From positions 50,486,342 through 50,550,341 of the forward strand of contig NC_133101.1 in the NCBI RefSeq assembly GCF_022965805.1: a stretch of 64,000 nt of DNA. Direction: 5' to 3'. The DNA comes from Primulina eburnea (taxonomy: Eukaryota > Streptophyta > Magnoliopsida > Lamiales > Gesneriaceae). A program made the position numbers and the translations under genes. Below are positions 20,830 through 34,101 of this stretch, in pieces. The notes under the pieces were generated by a model, which worked only from the letters and a program-made list of their open reading frames with translations, was not told the origin of the DNA and did not search any database. Each line of letters starts with the position of its first letter. The stretch's first letter is position 1.

Positions 20830-23800
20830 TAAAACGTCTCCTTATTCGTTTTCTTAAAAAGTACTAGATTTTTTTTTAAATCTCGCTTAGCATCGTTCGA
20901 ACCATAAAATATTTTTGACATCATTTTAAAATAACTCAACCAACTATAATTTGAAAACCAAAGGAAATAGTCCATACTATAACCTCTCAAAAATCTCTCA
21001 TAACATAAATAAAAGTCGTAAAAATATCTTTAACATAACTTAAAATCATGAAACTAGTGCGGAAAACTAGCATCAGTCATTTGGTTATGTGTGTCTTCAG
21101 TCCAGCAAAATCATCCATCAAGACCTCAAATATCATATTCATAATCAATGTCACCTGCATCAGTCACACCTAGTGAGTCTAAAGACTCAACACATCATAT
21201 TCTTGATAACGAGTACTACATATACAGATGATCTTAAACAGTGAAAAATACTTTTACGTAAAAATATCATTTTCATGACATGCATAAACTTTAAACAAAA
21301 GCATTTTCATAAAAAATTTCACGATGCATAAACTTTAAACAAAAACATTATTACATAAACATATTCATAAACTTTTGTATAAACATTTTCATAAAACATT
21401 TTCATATAAACATAAACATATTCATATCAACATATTCATATCATTATATTCACATTCATATTCATGTTCATGTTCATGTTCGTATTTGTTGAATTCAGAT
21501 CGTGATTGTGACTCGTATTCTTAAACGTATTGAGTGATAGATCCATCTAAAGAAAACCACAGTACTGGGCGGCGGGGGATATCGGCGACACTCTCACCGG
21601 TCAACTGGGCCCTGGACAACGTATTAACATATTCATATCTATATCCGTATCCGTATCCGTATCCAATTATACACGATCGTCGGGCTCCTACTGGGACCAT
21701 AACTCTCACAATATTTCAGACATATCACATATTTAGTCACAATCCCTTAACGTCCTTCAATATTTCGTATTTCCATCACTTAACAAAACCATGCATATAA
21801 TATCATTTTATTTTGAAACCAAGCATGCAACATATCTTTTAAATGTTCAATTTAAACTTTAATAATTCATGAACATTTAAAAATCATATTTCATCATATA
21901 AAATTTCATAAAATCATATTAGCATATAAAATAGCAATTAGAGCACTGCCATGACGTTTACAAATTTCTAGGTGTAAAAAGACCGTTTTACTCCTAGACG
22001 TAAAATTTCATGTTTTTCACTTTTTCTTAATTTCATTGACTCTAACATGTCCCAAATAATTATTTAAGCTTACATGAATTTTCTCATAATTTTATTTGAC
22101 TTAAATCGATGACATTTCAATTATTCTTTAAATATAACGTATTAATGCGTTTTAATCTCGAATTAAACCAAACCTTAATATAAAATTCCCAAATTAAAAA
22201 TTAGACTTTAATAATTATTTAAGATTAAATTTAATTTTTCATAATTTTATAAAGCTTAAACTAGGCGTTTCAATTAATTCCTTAATTAGCGTTTCGTGAG
22301 CCGATTAAATCCCGGATAAATCCAAAGCTTGTTATTTTGAACCCAAACTTTAAAAGTAGCATTTTTATTATCTATTCTACCCTTCCAAGTCATGAGCCAC
22401 CCCCGTGGACCCCTGGATTCAATTTTAGTTCGTAAATTTTTGTTTTTGACACACTAACGAACCCACCGAGCCATCTCCCAATGTACTCGAGCCACGCCGG
22501 AGCCACCTTGAGCCAAAACCTAGCCAACCTACCTAGGGACCATATTGACCAATCCCAGCCCAAAAAACCGGCCCTGGACCGCTCAAAGACTTTCTGGACA
22601 GAAGGCCCGTTGCACGCTTGTGTGCGTGTGTTAGTGTCTTTGTTGAATTGGGTTTCCTAGTTGCCTATGACTCTTTTAGCCGTCTAACCACTGAACACCC
22701 AGGACCTAACCTTCCCTGGACCACGCCCAGACCAACCCAAACCCTGGACGCGAGCAAAAAGCTTCCTGAACGAAACAGCAGCCTCGCGTGCACCTTGCTG
22801 CCAGGTGCTTCTTCACGTTTTCTTGAACCAGAAGCCAACCAAGCCGCCACAACACCTGCCCAGGCCCTTAATCACCCTCCTAGGACTCTAAAGAGTCGGC
22901 CTAGCCCAACCCTTAGCCCCCTGGCCGAGCCTCTTCTTACCTGGACAAGCTGAAACCCTGCGCTACATCCCTTCTAGTTCTCGGGTGGAGTCCTCCCTAG
23001 CCCATGGTCTCGAGTCCTAGCGTGGTTAGGACTCTTCCCCTGACTCAAACACGTCCCTAGCTATCCCTGGTCCCTATCCGAACCCAAGACAAGCCCTCAT
23101 GACCAAAATCGAACCCCTCCAACCACCATGACAACAAACTGGTCCTAGATTTTATTCCCGATCATGCGCAGTGTTTTGTGTGTGTCTAGGACCCTTTAGA
23201 ACGTGTAAAAACATGACCTTTTTTAATCCTACACATGGCATCCCCTCTGTGCACACTTGTATCATGATTTTGGGATCAAAACAACATGCTTTAAAATTCA
23301 TCTTTGCATAAAAACGAAAATACATACAAGTGCAACTTATTTTTCATGCAATCCAATTTTAAATAAATACTATGGTGTGAATGATGAGTAAAAGGGAGAA
23401 TATGGCGTGCCATTGTATTTTAAACACACGATTATTCGTTGACGATTGGCGAAGAACGGAGCAAGACCTTGGCTTGCACTCTCCTTGAACCCCACGAAAA
23501 TCTCTTCTCAAATTGTGGTGTGCCGTGTCGTCTATTGGGGTGAGAAATTCAGACAAGAGGTGTGTGATTTTGTGGGGGTTTAGTGTGGGTTTTGTATAAT
23601 ATATACTAATTAATCACTAACAAGACTTTAGGCCTAATAAGCCAACAATTTAGGCCCATTAGTTTTAATTAGGATTTAAAAATAGTTTTGTTAAAATAAG
23701 TTTGTGAATTTATTAGGCGGGTTGCCACAAAGTTCGTATTTTTGTTGAAAATCCAATACCGCTAAAAATTACGTCTTGGCGTATAAAATCATTTCAAAAA

Positions 23801-24096
23801 CCCCTTATTTTCAAAAATAAGAAAAAACATCACCCTTAATTTAAATAATTAAAAAAAATTAACCAATAAAAACATTTTCTATTTTTCAGTCATCGATCTC
23901 CGTTCCTCGATTGCAACTCGAATAACCTTTAAAAATATATTTTAATATAACCATGTAGAAAAAATATATTTTAAACATGTAAATATGCACAACATAATTA
24001 ATTAAAGCATTTAAAACATTTAATGGAAATACACAAGGAATTTAATAATTGTATGCATGTGGTTCGCGTGGAGCTTTAAATTTTCGGGGCGTTACA
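20830..24096 (-). repeat. Element A 5' LTR (about 3.3 kb)
   Basis: A long minus-strand LTR. On the minus strand it begins TGTAACGCCCCG at 24096 and ends next to the primer site; its last CA has become TA. It shares blocks with the LTRs of B, D, E and the solo LTRs: the palindrome GAGTCTAAAGACTC near 21175, the GGGCGGCGGGG block near 21568, and a CCGTAT hexamer repeat near 21645. TGAGT at 24097-24101 is the probable duplication. Frames such as 22618-22953 are proline-rich reads of GC-rich LTR and not genes. Confidence 0.88.
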
Positions 24097-24231
24097 TGAG
24101 TACTGTGAAATATTATGTAAGCTAAGAGTTTAAGTTTTGGCATTGTTAAACTACTTTCAAACTTCTTGATCAGTTAGTCCAATTAATTTAAACACTTAGT
24201 TTGTCAAACGACCGAAATTTAGTTTCCAACA
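24097..24231 (-). mobile_element. copia-2: LTR start fragment
   Basis: The minus strand begins TGTTGGAAACTAAATTTCGG, a diverged form of the LTR start of H. About 135 bp remain before element A interrupts it. It abuts B pol sequence on the right, so a minus-strand copia element entered B and was later entered by A. Confidence 0.65.
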
Positions 24232-24392
24232 AAGGACCTATACAAATCTTGCCTAGACAAGAAAAAAGACTCTGAAACAAAGTCATTCTAATAGTCAAGG
24301 TCAAGTGGCTGAATCACTCGGGAGAAGAAGCTATTTGGGAAACCGAGAGGGACTTGAGGAGTCGCTACTCGGAGCTATTCGGTAAGTTTTAA
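24232..24392 (+). pseudogene. Element B pol C-terminus (chromodomain)
   Basis: The plus-strand reading gives IQILPRQEKRL then VKVKWLNHSGEEAIWETERD and SRYSELFG, the end of a chromovirus integrase with a chromodomain-like module. One in-frame stop is present after the first block. Everything upstream (gag, protease, reverse transcriptase, RNase H, integrase core) is outside the window or lost. It closely resembles the end of E pol near 55150-55285. Confidence 0.85.
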
Positions 24393-24414
24393 TTTCGAGG
24401 ACAAAATTTTATTT

Positions 24415-24431
24415 AAGTGGTAGGAGGGAAT
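24415..24431 (+). promoter_or_regulatory. Element B polypurine tract
   Basis: A purine-rich run with AGGAGGGAAT lies directly before the LTR start TGTAAGGTCC. The stem-like AATTTCGAGGACAAAATT lies upstream at 24391-24408. Confidence 0.8.
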
Positions 24432-26386
24432 TGTAAGGTCCAAAATTAAAACGACGTAATCCAACTGAATACTAATATATGGAATATGGAAAATAACTAA
24501 TTAATTTATTTTAATGGCTAAATTGATTGTGTTGATATGTTTATAAGATTTTTAAGTAGTTTTCTACTTGAATGCATTAAAATGTATTTTTAAGGGTTAT
24601 TCGAGTTGCGATCGAGGAACGGAGACCGAGGGCTGAAAAATGAAAAATAATTTTATTAAATAATTGTTTTAAATTATTTAAAGAAGGGTGATGTTTTTTC
24701 TTATTTTTGAAAATAAGGAGTTTTTGAGGTGATTTTATACGACGGGACGTAAATTTTACCGTGTTGGATTTTCAACAAAAATAAGAACGTTTTGACAACT
24801 AGGCTGATAATTTCACAAACTTTATTAAACAAAATAATTTTATTAAACACTAATGGGCTTATTGGGCCTAGCTAACCTTGTTAATGGGCCTAAGCTACAA
24901 TTAATATTTTAATTATTATTTAAAGTGCAAACTACCCCCATAATTCACACACAACACACGCCTTCTTCACCCTAGCCGCATACAAGACTCCTTTTCACCT
25001 AAAACTCATGGCACACACCATCAAGCAAGGAGAAAAGTTTTGAATCCTTCAAGGGTTTTCAAGCCAAGGTCTTCTCGTCGTCGTTCTTCGATTGGTCAAC
25101 GTTGATTTGTGCGTTAAATAACGCAAAGGAACGCCATATTCTTTTCCTTTACTCATCCATCACACCATAATATGAATTGCATGAAAAACAAGTTGCACTT
25201 TGATGTATTTTCGTTTTTATGCAAACAAGAATTTTAAAGCATGTTGTTTTGATCCAAAATCATGATATAAGTCTACATGAAGGGGCTGCCATCTATAGGA
25301 CTAAAAAAGGGCGTGTTTTACACGATTTTATGGAGTCCTAAGACACACAAACACGCTTGCACACAATGAACAAACAAGCTGGAACCATCTTCTGGGTTTG
25401 TTGATCAAAGTTCGGGTTTAAGGGGTTAGGCTTTGCATGGCTTGGCTTGGGTCATGGCTGGGTCATGTTCTAAGTTAGGGAAGGAGTCCTAGCCACGCTA
25501 GGACTCGAGAGTCACGGCTGGGGAGGAGCCCTAGCTTCCACCCGAGAGCCATCGAGAAGGGTTGCGCTCGTGCAGCAGCACGCATGGAAAAGGACTCGGC
25601 CAGGGGACTTTGGGTCGGGCTAGGTCAAGTCCTTAGGGTCCTAATAAGGGGCACAAGGGGCTGGGTCTAAGGTCCTAGGCGCGAAACGAAGAGTTCTAAT
25701 CTATTAGGGAGTCTCGGCCATGGCATGTTTCTGATAATGTGGCTTCGGTTTGGAGCTAGGGTCGAGTCCTAGGGGTGCTAAGGGTTCGTGAGGGTCCAGG
25801 GGAGGGTTGGTTCGAAGATGGCTCATAGAAAACGTAAGTTGGGCTCATAGGTTCCTTAGATGGTTCGAGTTAGGGTCTCCTTTGAACTAAAGTTTGAAAC
25901 ATGGCTCAACGGTGGTCGAGTCATGGGTCATGATGGATAAATAAATATTAAAAGTCTAAGCTTCAAGTTTGGGAATTTTACAGTAAAGTTTGATTTAATC
26001 TGGGATTAAAACGCAGTAATATGTTATAATTAAAAAGATTAAATTGAAGGTCATCGATTTAAGCTAAAAAATACGAGAAAATTAATTTAAGCTTAAATAA
26101 TTATTTGGGATGGTCTAGAGTCAAAAGAATTAAGAAAATGTCAAAATCTTGAAATTTTACGTCTAGGGGTAAAACGGTAATTGAACACTCAAAAATTAGT
26201 AAACGTCATCGAAGTACTTTGAATGCTATTTTATATGTCAATATGATTATGTTGCATGTTTATGGAATTTTATGACGAAAAGATAACGTTAAAAGACATG
26301 TTGCATGCTTGGTTTAAAAGAAAAACGTTATATGCATGTTTAATTTTTATAAGTGATTAAAATACGAAATGTTGAAGGAAGTGAAG

Positions 26387-29300
26387 TGTAAAGACCCGTA
26401 TTTCGTATTCATAATTTTGCGGAATTATTTAAATTTTTTCTAAATAAATAAATAACTTACCCAATTTATAAAATAAGCATGTAAATAATTTTTAACTTTA
26501 AAATAACAGCGGAAGCAAATATTGTTTTCAAACAACAATTGAAAAATAATCCAACATGAACAACAATTTAAAAATAATCTAACGTATTAAAACTGAGTTT
26601 GAATAATAAAATGTGCATAAATTAAAACATGAGGTCCTCGGGTTTAATACTGCTGCCACAAGATCGCTCACTGGTCTACGCCCTCCGTCTCGACCTCATC
26701 AGTGCCTGCAACAATCAAGTCTAATGAGTCTAAAGACTCAACATGTATATATCGTGAATAACAAGTAAATATATCATAAAATCGCATGCAACGTAAAAAT
26801 ATAGTATCGTAAAGCACATGGTGAAAATCATATCATGAATAATTATAACTACGTGCATATCTAAAAATCATACGTAAAAGCTTTGCTGAACAGAGCTCTG
26901 TCATGTCATATCATAATTTTCTGGTAGAGATAATGTTTCTAAGCAAGTGGCCCATAACATAACGTGAGCGCTTGATCAGACTAAACCACAGTATATTGGG
27001 CGGTAGAGATCAATCACAGCCCTTGGACTGGATGTCCGTACCCATACATAATCATAAACCGGTCGTAAGTCACCGGGTGGAGAGGTCCTCGGTTGCGCCT
27101 ACCAACTTCCAAACCCATAAGCATAAGGTGGCCACAAGATATATAGCATATATCTCAAAAATAAACATTTTATATTTTTATGCACGTAATATAATGATAA
27201 CCTTATTTCTACCGGATGAGTTGAATCGTTCCCAGGCTTGCTGCGACTTAACTCTAATATGTGACACATGCAAATAATATTATCTTGACTTAAACTTGAC
27301 TAGAGAACCAAAACTCAACAATAGAACCAAAAATGAGACTATTAGGACCAACCACTTGATTTTTAATCATGGTATCGTACCAACCCGAACCAACATTAAA
27401 CCGACGTTTAACCATGATTAAAAATACCCCAAACATACTGAAAAATATGCCTAAGAACTGTGAAACACGAAAATAGGTGAAAGGAGTCCAAAAACATAAA
27501 ACACTCTTTCGAGAGTCATTTTGGCACTTTTCACCGTAAATTCTCGTACGACCTCTAAACTCGACCAAATCACAAACGGCCAAAAACAAGACTTTCCTAA
27601 CTCATTAAGGTACCGTCCAGTCCAAGGTCATGGGCTAAAAGCCAACCAAGAACTCAAACAAGCACAAAAACCGAAGATGAAAGTTGCTGTCCAAAAGTGC
27701 AGCAGTAGCAGTTTGCTTGTTTTGCTCAATTTATTAATCTCATGGCCATTGGGGCTTGAACCAACGACCAGAGACTCTTACCAACATCCTAAGGCATGGC
27801 TTAGACCATGGCTAAAGCTAAAAGTCATCCACAACTCGAATAAAAAACTAGGACAACAGAAAGTACCAACCGAGAGCACCTAAATCTGTGTATTGTGAAG
27901 TTTTGCATTGTTTTGCTGTCATGTGTCATTCCAATGGCCATTTAATCGACCATGGCTCGATCTAGACATAATGGAGTGTTGTATGAACCATGGCTACGGG
28001 CTAGGAGCCAACCACAATTCATCAAACCTCTCAAAACCGAAATATACTCACACCAAAAATCAGATTTTTAAAACTGAAGAGCACTTGTCAAGTTGCGGTA
28101 AAAATTTGAGGGATCCATGAAACAAGCTTTGAAAAGATGATTTGGTCACGTCATAGACATGATAAGGAAGGGTTCTAACCATGGCTACAGTCCCTTGGAC
28201 AGCCATGATCAGAACAAACACCCTAATCATCCAAGAAACAAAACTGTGACATATTTCTGCAGGTATGGAAAATATTGATCATTCCTTCGTTTTTTTATTG
28301 TATGAACTGAAACCCATGGACAAAAACACCCTAGCCCACTCAAAATCATGCCTATATGCAGCCTTGGGTGCCTGGAAACGAAACAACTCCTGAAACCAAC
28401 AAAATACAGCAACCGTGAAGTACAATCAAAAGCCGAGGTGCTGTACAGATTTTTCGAATACTTGCTGTCCAAACTTCGTTTTTGCCTCATAAATCCTGAG
28501 TATGTAATGTTTTAAAATATCTATAGGACTTGATTGAAGAGAAATGAAAAAATATATACATGCCTGGAAGTTGTTTGGAACAAAACAAACCAATACTACG
28601 AATACGAGCGACGGAATCGGAGTTGGATTTCCTTTCATGTTCTTGTGCTGATCTTACACGATTTTCAGCTGTAGTTTTCTCTGATATTTCGAATGTAAGG
28701 GTGGGGAAGGCTAGGTAATGAAGGTGCAAGATAAAAGAGGTGTTAAATGAGTCTTGAATTGCATTTAGTTGAGAGTTACATGTGAGAATTTGAATTGTTT
28801 CTTCAACCTTGCTGTAGCTGTTCTAATTCTTTTATCCTTGCTGCTAATTAACGATTTTTCTCAGCTGATTCCTACTGATATTTTGAGCATATGAGTGTAG
28901 GATATGAGGGTAAGTAAGAGGAATGTTATAAGTGGTGTTAAAGGGCCATAATATGCATTAATATGGAGGTTACAAGTCAAGAAGTGGAATGGTTTTTGAA
29001 TTATTCTTCTCCTCCTAGCTGGCCGTGGGTTTTGTTGCACTTGTTTTGCTGTATATTTTCTATGATTTCCTTAGTAACTAGTTGGGGAGAAATGAGGTGT
29101 AATATTGTGTTTGAATTATTACTAATTGGTGAATTAAAATGGGAATGAATTAATACTCCATGAAGTGCAATTAGGAGTGGTTTGAATGGAGAGTTATCAA
29201 CCTTTGAATTATTTTAAATGTTGGACCCCAAATTATTATTACTAATTTGCATGGTATTTTATTGATTAAATCTTGTATTTTAATTGCTTAAAGTTTAGCA

Positions 29301-29820
29301 CCATCATTATATTTTTTAGTGAATTTACACATTAACTTTAGGTTAGATTATTGCATGGCATTCATGACCTCAAATTTAAATATCCAAATGCTATGATTAA
29401 TTTCTTGAATATATTATACCTAGATTAATTCATCTTCATTTGTTTACACATTTTAATTTAAGCTTTAATTAAATATTAGCATAAAGAACTTTATTTTATA
29501 ATTTAGCTCTTAATTAATTTAAATAAATCCTAAAACATTCTATTTCTTTAAATTAAATTATTCCTTGACTTAAATTAAATTTAGGAATATTTTATTATTA
29601 TTAATCTTATTAATCTTATCTTTACTCTCCAAACTCCGGTCTGACCTCGCGTATTTATCCTGAAAAGATAAAACTAAACATCTATCTTTAAAATGTATAA
29701 TCATGACTTAAAATTATTAAAATAAATCAAACACTTCATATTTATTTAAAATATTCATTTTAAATTTAAATAGTAACAATTATGCATGGCTTATACGTAA
29801 TCTGATTTTCGGGTTCTACA
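26387..29820 (-). mobile_element. Solo LTR 1 (gypsy, 3.4 kb)
   Basis: TG...CA ends and a perfect TGAAG duplication (26382-26386 and 29821-29825) with no internal coding region. The block order (GAGTCTAAAGACTC near 26726, GGGCGG near 26997) shows minus orientation and distant kinship with the LTRs of A and D. A single LTR with an intact duplication is the usual result of recombination between the two LTRs. Small open frames inside (27521-27883 and others) have no recognisable features. Confidence 0.88.
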
Positions 29821-29831
29821 TGAAGTAATTG

Positions 29832-32751
29832 TGAAATGACCACTACTAGTTTTGCTTAAAAAATACTCGAATTTTTTTAAAATGACACTTACTATTGAAT
29901 CGGCCGAATATACACATGCACATAAAAATATTTTGACACCATTTTAAAATAAAATCAACCAACTAATATTTGAAAAATCAAAGGAATAGTTCCAATCGTA
30001 AAATCGTCGAACATTTTTCCAAACCTAAAATGCAATAATTTGAAAAGTATAGCACATACTAAAACATCTCAAAAACCACTCAAAGAATAAATAATCGTAA
30101 AATCTTTAACATAAATCATAAACGTAAATCATAAGTGCAGAAAAATAGAAGCACTGGTCCTCGGGTTATGTGCACCTTCAGTCCAGCAAAGTCAACCATC
30201 AAGACCTCTATTATCATTATTATCATAATCACCTGCATCGACCACAACTAATGAGTCTAAAGACTCAACACAACATATTCTTGATAACAAATAATACGTA
30301 TAAAACTCACATGCAACAGTGAAAATACTTGTACGAAAAATAACATTTTCATGAAGATGCATAGACTTAAACATAAACATTTTTTTCATTTTCATCTACC
30401 CATATCATTCATCATTTTATCATAAACATTTCCATTTTTTCCCATCATATGCATATATGTTTTCCTTTTATTGAATTAGGATTCTTAATTTTGACTTTTG
30501 TATCATCATAAGGTCGATGGATCCATCAATCATGTAACCACATTACTGGGCGGCGGGGACATTAGCGACACTCTCACTCGTCAACTCAGCATTGGCCTAT
30601 CATCATCATTTGGAAATACGATCGTCGGGCTTATCCCGTACAGGGGCTCCCTCTGGGGCCTTATCCCGTATACGAGCTCCCTCAGGGGCCTTTTACAAAT
30701 GGGCTCCTCTGGGGCCTTCTCCCATAAATGAGCTCCCTCTAGGGCCTTTTCCCTCATGATATCCCCGATAATATCATCATAATAGTCACAATTACTTCAC
30801 CTCCTCCAAGGTTTCATATTATCATAACTTTACAAAAATCATGCATAAAAATATCATTTTTATTTTTAAACAAAGCATGCAACATATCTTTTAATTGTCC
30901 ATATTAAAACATAAAAATCCATAAACATTTAAATAATCATTTTACCATATAAAACTGCATTCAAAGTACTGCCACGACGTTTACTATTTTCTAGGTGTAA
31001 AATGACTGTTTTACCGCTAGACGTAAAAATCCTCGAATTTGAATTTTTCTTAATTCCATTGACTCTAACATGTCCCAAATAATTAATTAATTTTAAATTA
31101 ATTTTTCCATAATTTTATTTAGCATAAATACTAGACTTTTCAATTAATCCTTAATTATTCGTTTTTCATGCGTTTTAATCCCGAATTAATTCAAACTTTA
31201 ATATAAAATTCCTAAATTGAAAACTTAGACTTTTTATATTATTTTAGCCCTCATAAACCATGACTCAACCCCCCGTGAGCCATGTTTTGATTTTATTTTT
31301 AAAAAGAAAACCCTAGCCCCTCGACTAAAACACCCTCGAGCCATCTAGCTTTTTCATCTAGCCAAGCTCGATCTGGCCTGAGCCAACATCAAGCCAACCC
31401 TTCCCTAGACCCTACTAGACCCTAAGAACCAAAGGAACCTGACCCTAGCCCCAAACCGAACCACCACACCATCACACGAAGTGACCGAGATTAGTTCTTA
31501 GGACTCTATGTGCGCGCCCAGCCCCTAAACCAACCCCTTTTGCACCCACCTAGGACCCTAACCACTTGACCTAGCCCAGCCCGAGCCCCTGGCCGAGCCC
31601 CTGAGCCTTTGCACGTTGCTGCACACAAACGCGCAGCATGGCCCTTTCTCAAGCTAGGACTCCTCCCCAGCCCTTGTGTTCGAGTCCTAGCATGGCTAGG
31701 ACTCTCCCTACATGACCCTAGCCCAGCCTTGGTCCAGCCGAGACCAATCCAAGCAACCATGCCCAAAAACCGAGCCCTCAAGATACACATACACATGATC
31801 GGTTCTAGCTTGTGTTCTATCATGTTAGCAACGTGTTGTGTGTGTTCTTAGGACCCTAAAACTCGTTTAAAACATCCTTGATCAATACCCTAATCATGGT
31901 AGCCCCTTAACACATATTAAACATGATTTCTACAACAATTTCAAGCCTTAAAATCTCACATATGATACAAAAAACGAAATTGTTTCATGATGCAACTTGT
32001 TTTTCATGCAAAAACATTTTAAATAATTACTATGCTATGATAGTTGATTGAAAAGGGAGAATATGGCGTGCATATGCATATTTAATGCACGAATAAACAT
32101 TGATGATTGAAGAACGACGAAGGGGAAACCTTGGCTTGAAATCCTAAGCAAAATTGATGCTTTTCCTTGAAGGATATGTGTGTGCCATGTGATATCAAGA
32201 GGGAAGAGTTTGAGGTGAGTTGGGGAAGGGGGCCGTGAGTTTAACATAGGTTATGGGAGGGTTTTGTACATTATATAGTTTAATTAAACACTAATCAAAG
32301 CCTTGGCCCATTAACAAAGTTAATTGGGCCCATTAGTGCTTAATTGAAAATTTGTTTAATAAAATTTGTGCATTTATTAGTCGGGTTGCCAACACGTTTG
32401 TATTTTTGTTGAAAAACCAACACTGATAAAATTTACGTCCCGGCGTATAAAATCACCTCAGAACCCCTTATTTTCAAAAATAAGAAAAAGCATCAATCAT
32501 ATTTTAAATAACTAAAAAAAATTATTTAATAAAAACATTTTTCATTTTCAGCCCTCGGTTTTCGTTCCTCGATCGCAAGTCGAATAATATTTAAAAATAC
32601 ATTTTAATGCATGTAATTAGAAAACTACTAAAACATCATATAAACATGTCACATAATCAATTTAGCAATTAAAATCAATCAATTAACCATTTTTCATATT
32701 CCCTAGATTTGTATGCAGTTGGATTACGTCGTCTTAATTTTGGACCTTACA
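29832..32751 (-). mobile_element. Solo LTR 2 (gypsy, 2.9 kb)
   Basis: Minus-strand LTR beginning TGTAAGGTCC at 32751, with AATTG duplications at 29827-29831 and 32752-32756. It closely resembles the LTRs of D and B, including GAGTCTAAAGACTC near 30252, GATGGATCCATC near 30516 and the GGGCGGCGGGG block near 30548. A short local repeat of CAGGGGCC/CTCTGGGGCC-type words lies at about 30640-30750. It has no internal region. Confidence 0.9.
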
Positions 32752-33552
32752 AATTGTGACTAGTACGCTGATATGATGATATGTTAATACATAGGCCAAG
32801 ACGCAGTTGCCGGGTGAGAGTGTCGCTGATATGCCCACCGTCCAGTACTGTGGTTACATGTAGATGGATCTATCGCCCCAATACGAATACGAATACAAAA
32901 GTCACAATTGACTATCTGAATTCAACGAAAATGGATACGTATATGAATATGATGAATATGAATATGTTTCTGATGAATATGAATAAGTTTACGATAATAT
33001 GAAAATGTTTATGAAAAGTGTTTATGTTTAAGTTTATGCATTATTATGAAAATATTATTTTACGTAAAAGTATTTTCACTGTTGCATTAAATCTATATAT
33101 GTATTATTTGTTATCAAGATTAAAGTTTACTGAGTCTTTAGACTCACTAGGTGTGATTGATACAGATGATTATAATAATAATGATAATGGAGGTCTTGAT
33201 GGTTCACTTTGCTGGATTGAAGATGCACATAACCCGAGAACCAGCGCTAGTTTTCCGCACTAGTTTATGATTTATGATTTTTAAGATTATGTTAAAGATA
33301 TTTTTACTTCTTTATGATTGTGAGTGGTTTTTGAGAGGTTGTTAGTTTTAGCAATTTTGCTAAGTTATGATTTGAATACGATTGACGATTTTATGATTTA
33401 AACTTTTTTCTTTGATTTTCAAGTTTTGTGGTTGCTTTATTTCTAAAAGGGTGCAAAATATTTTACATATATATTTAAGTATTTCGGCCGAATCATTGAG
33501 TGTGCTAAAAATAATTCTAGTACTTTTTAAGAAACGAGCAGTGGACATTTCA

Positions 33553-34101
33553 ATTTCCATCATTATTTTCCCATAATTTTCGAAAATTTCACACGAAAAA
33601 TTCTCCATTCTACCCCGAATAATTCTCGAAAATTGCATTTTCATCCCATAAAATTTCGAATTCTCTTCATTTTAGTCCCTAAGTTTTCGAAAATTACAAT
33701 TTAGTCCCTGAATTTTTGAAAATTCCAGATTTCCCCTAGTATTTTTGTCCCTCTTGTATTTCAGTCTTTGGACTCATGAAATTTTTTTTTAACCCTTAAA
33801 CTTTCGGTTTTTTGCACTTTGGTCCCCAAGATTTTGAATTATGCCAAAACACCCCATAATCTCGTTTTTTTTCCCAATTTTAAGTCTTCAAATATATATT
33901 TTGGTTCAATTCATTCCTTTACATTATTAAGGCTTATATTTCATGCAATTTTATACTTTTTCCATGTCGTCCTTTAAATCCAACTATAGTAGAGAATGCA
34001 ACATAATTTCTTCTAGGTTCTTCATATCCCAATCAATTCTCATAACCAATTTAACATTTATGCAATAAAAGTAATATTAAAACGTTAAATTACTAGGATA
34101 C
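33553..34101 (-). other. Element D gag-protease intron, truncated by B
   Basis: The minus-strand GT at 34101-34100 follows the codons for DTTLIT, exactly where the E intron begins. It is followed by noncoding DNA made of loosely repeated phrases of the type TTTTCGAAAATTTAGGGAC. D's 3' splice site and pol lie beyond the B insertion and are not in the window. The matching position in E supports an intron shared by descent. Confidence 0.6.

Larger units (their letters stand above)
24432..33552 (+). repeat. Element B 3' LTR, split by two solo LTRs
   Basis: It starts TGTAAGGTCC and ends GGACATTTCA. Actual LTR pieces are 24432-26386, 29826 and 32757-33552, together about 2.75 kb once the two insertions and their duplications are removed. 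The rejoined order matches the E 5' LTR. It shares the GGTGAGAGTGTCG block (near 32810) and the GAGTCTTTAGACTC palindrome (near 33134), here in plus orientation. It abuts the D intron at 33553. Confidence 0.88.

Noticed and set aside
21640..21665. CCGTAT hexamer run, considered as telomere-like repeat
   Set aside because: Only about four units, not the plant telomere motif, and inside an LTR.
22618..22953. 111-residue proline-rich open frame
   Set aside because: It lies inside the 5' LTR of A in a locally GC-rich stretch, has no protein features, and the matching part of related LTRs is not open.
27521..27883. 120-residue open frame
   Set aside because: It lies inside solo LTR 1, with no recognisable motif and no promoter context. 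It is consistent with chance.
31506..31823. 105-residue minus-strand frame rich in Gly, Arg and Ala
   Set aside because: It reads the GC-rich middle of solo LTR 2. Similar low-complexity frames occur in the other LTRs at different lengths.
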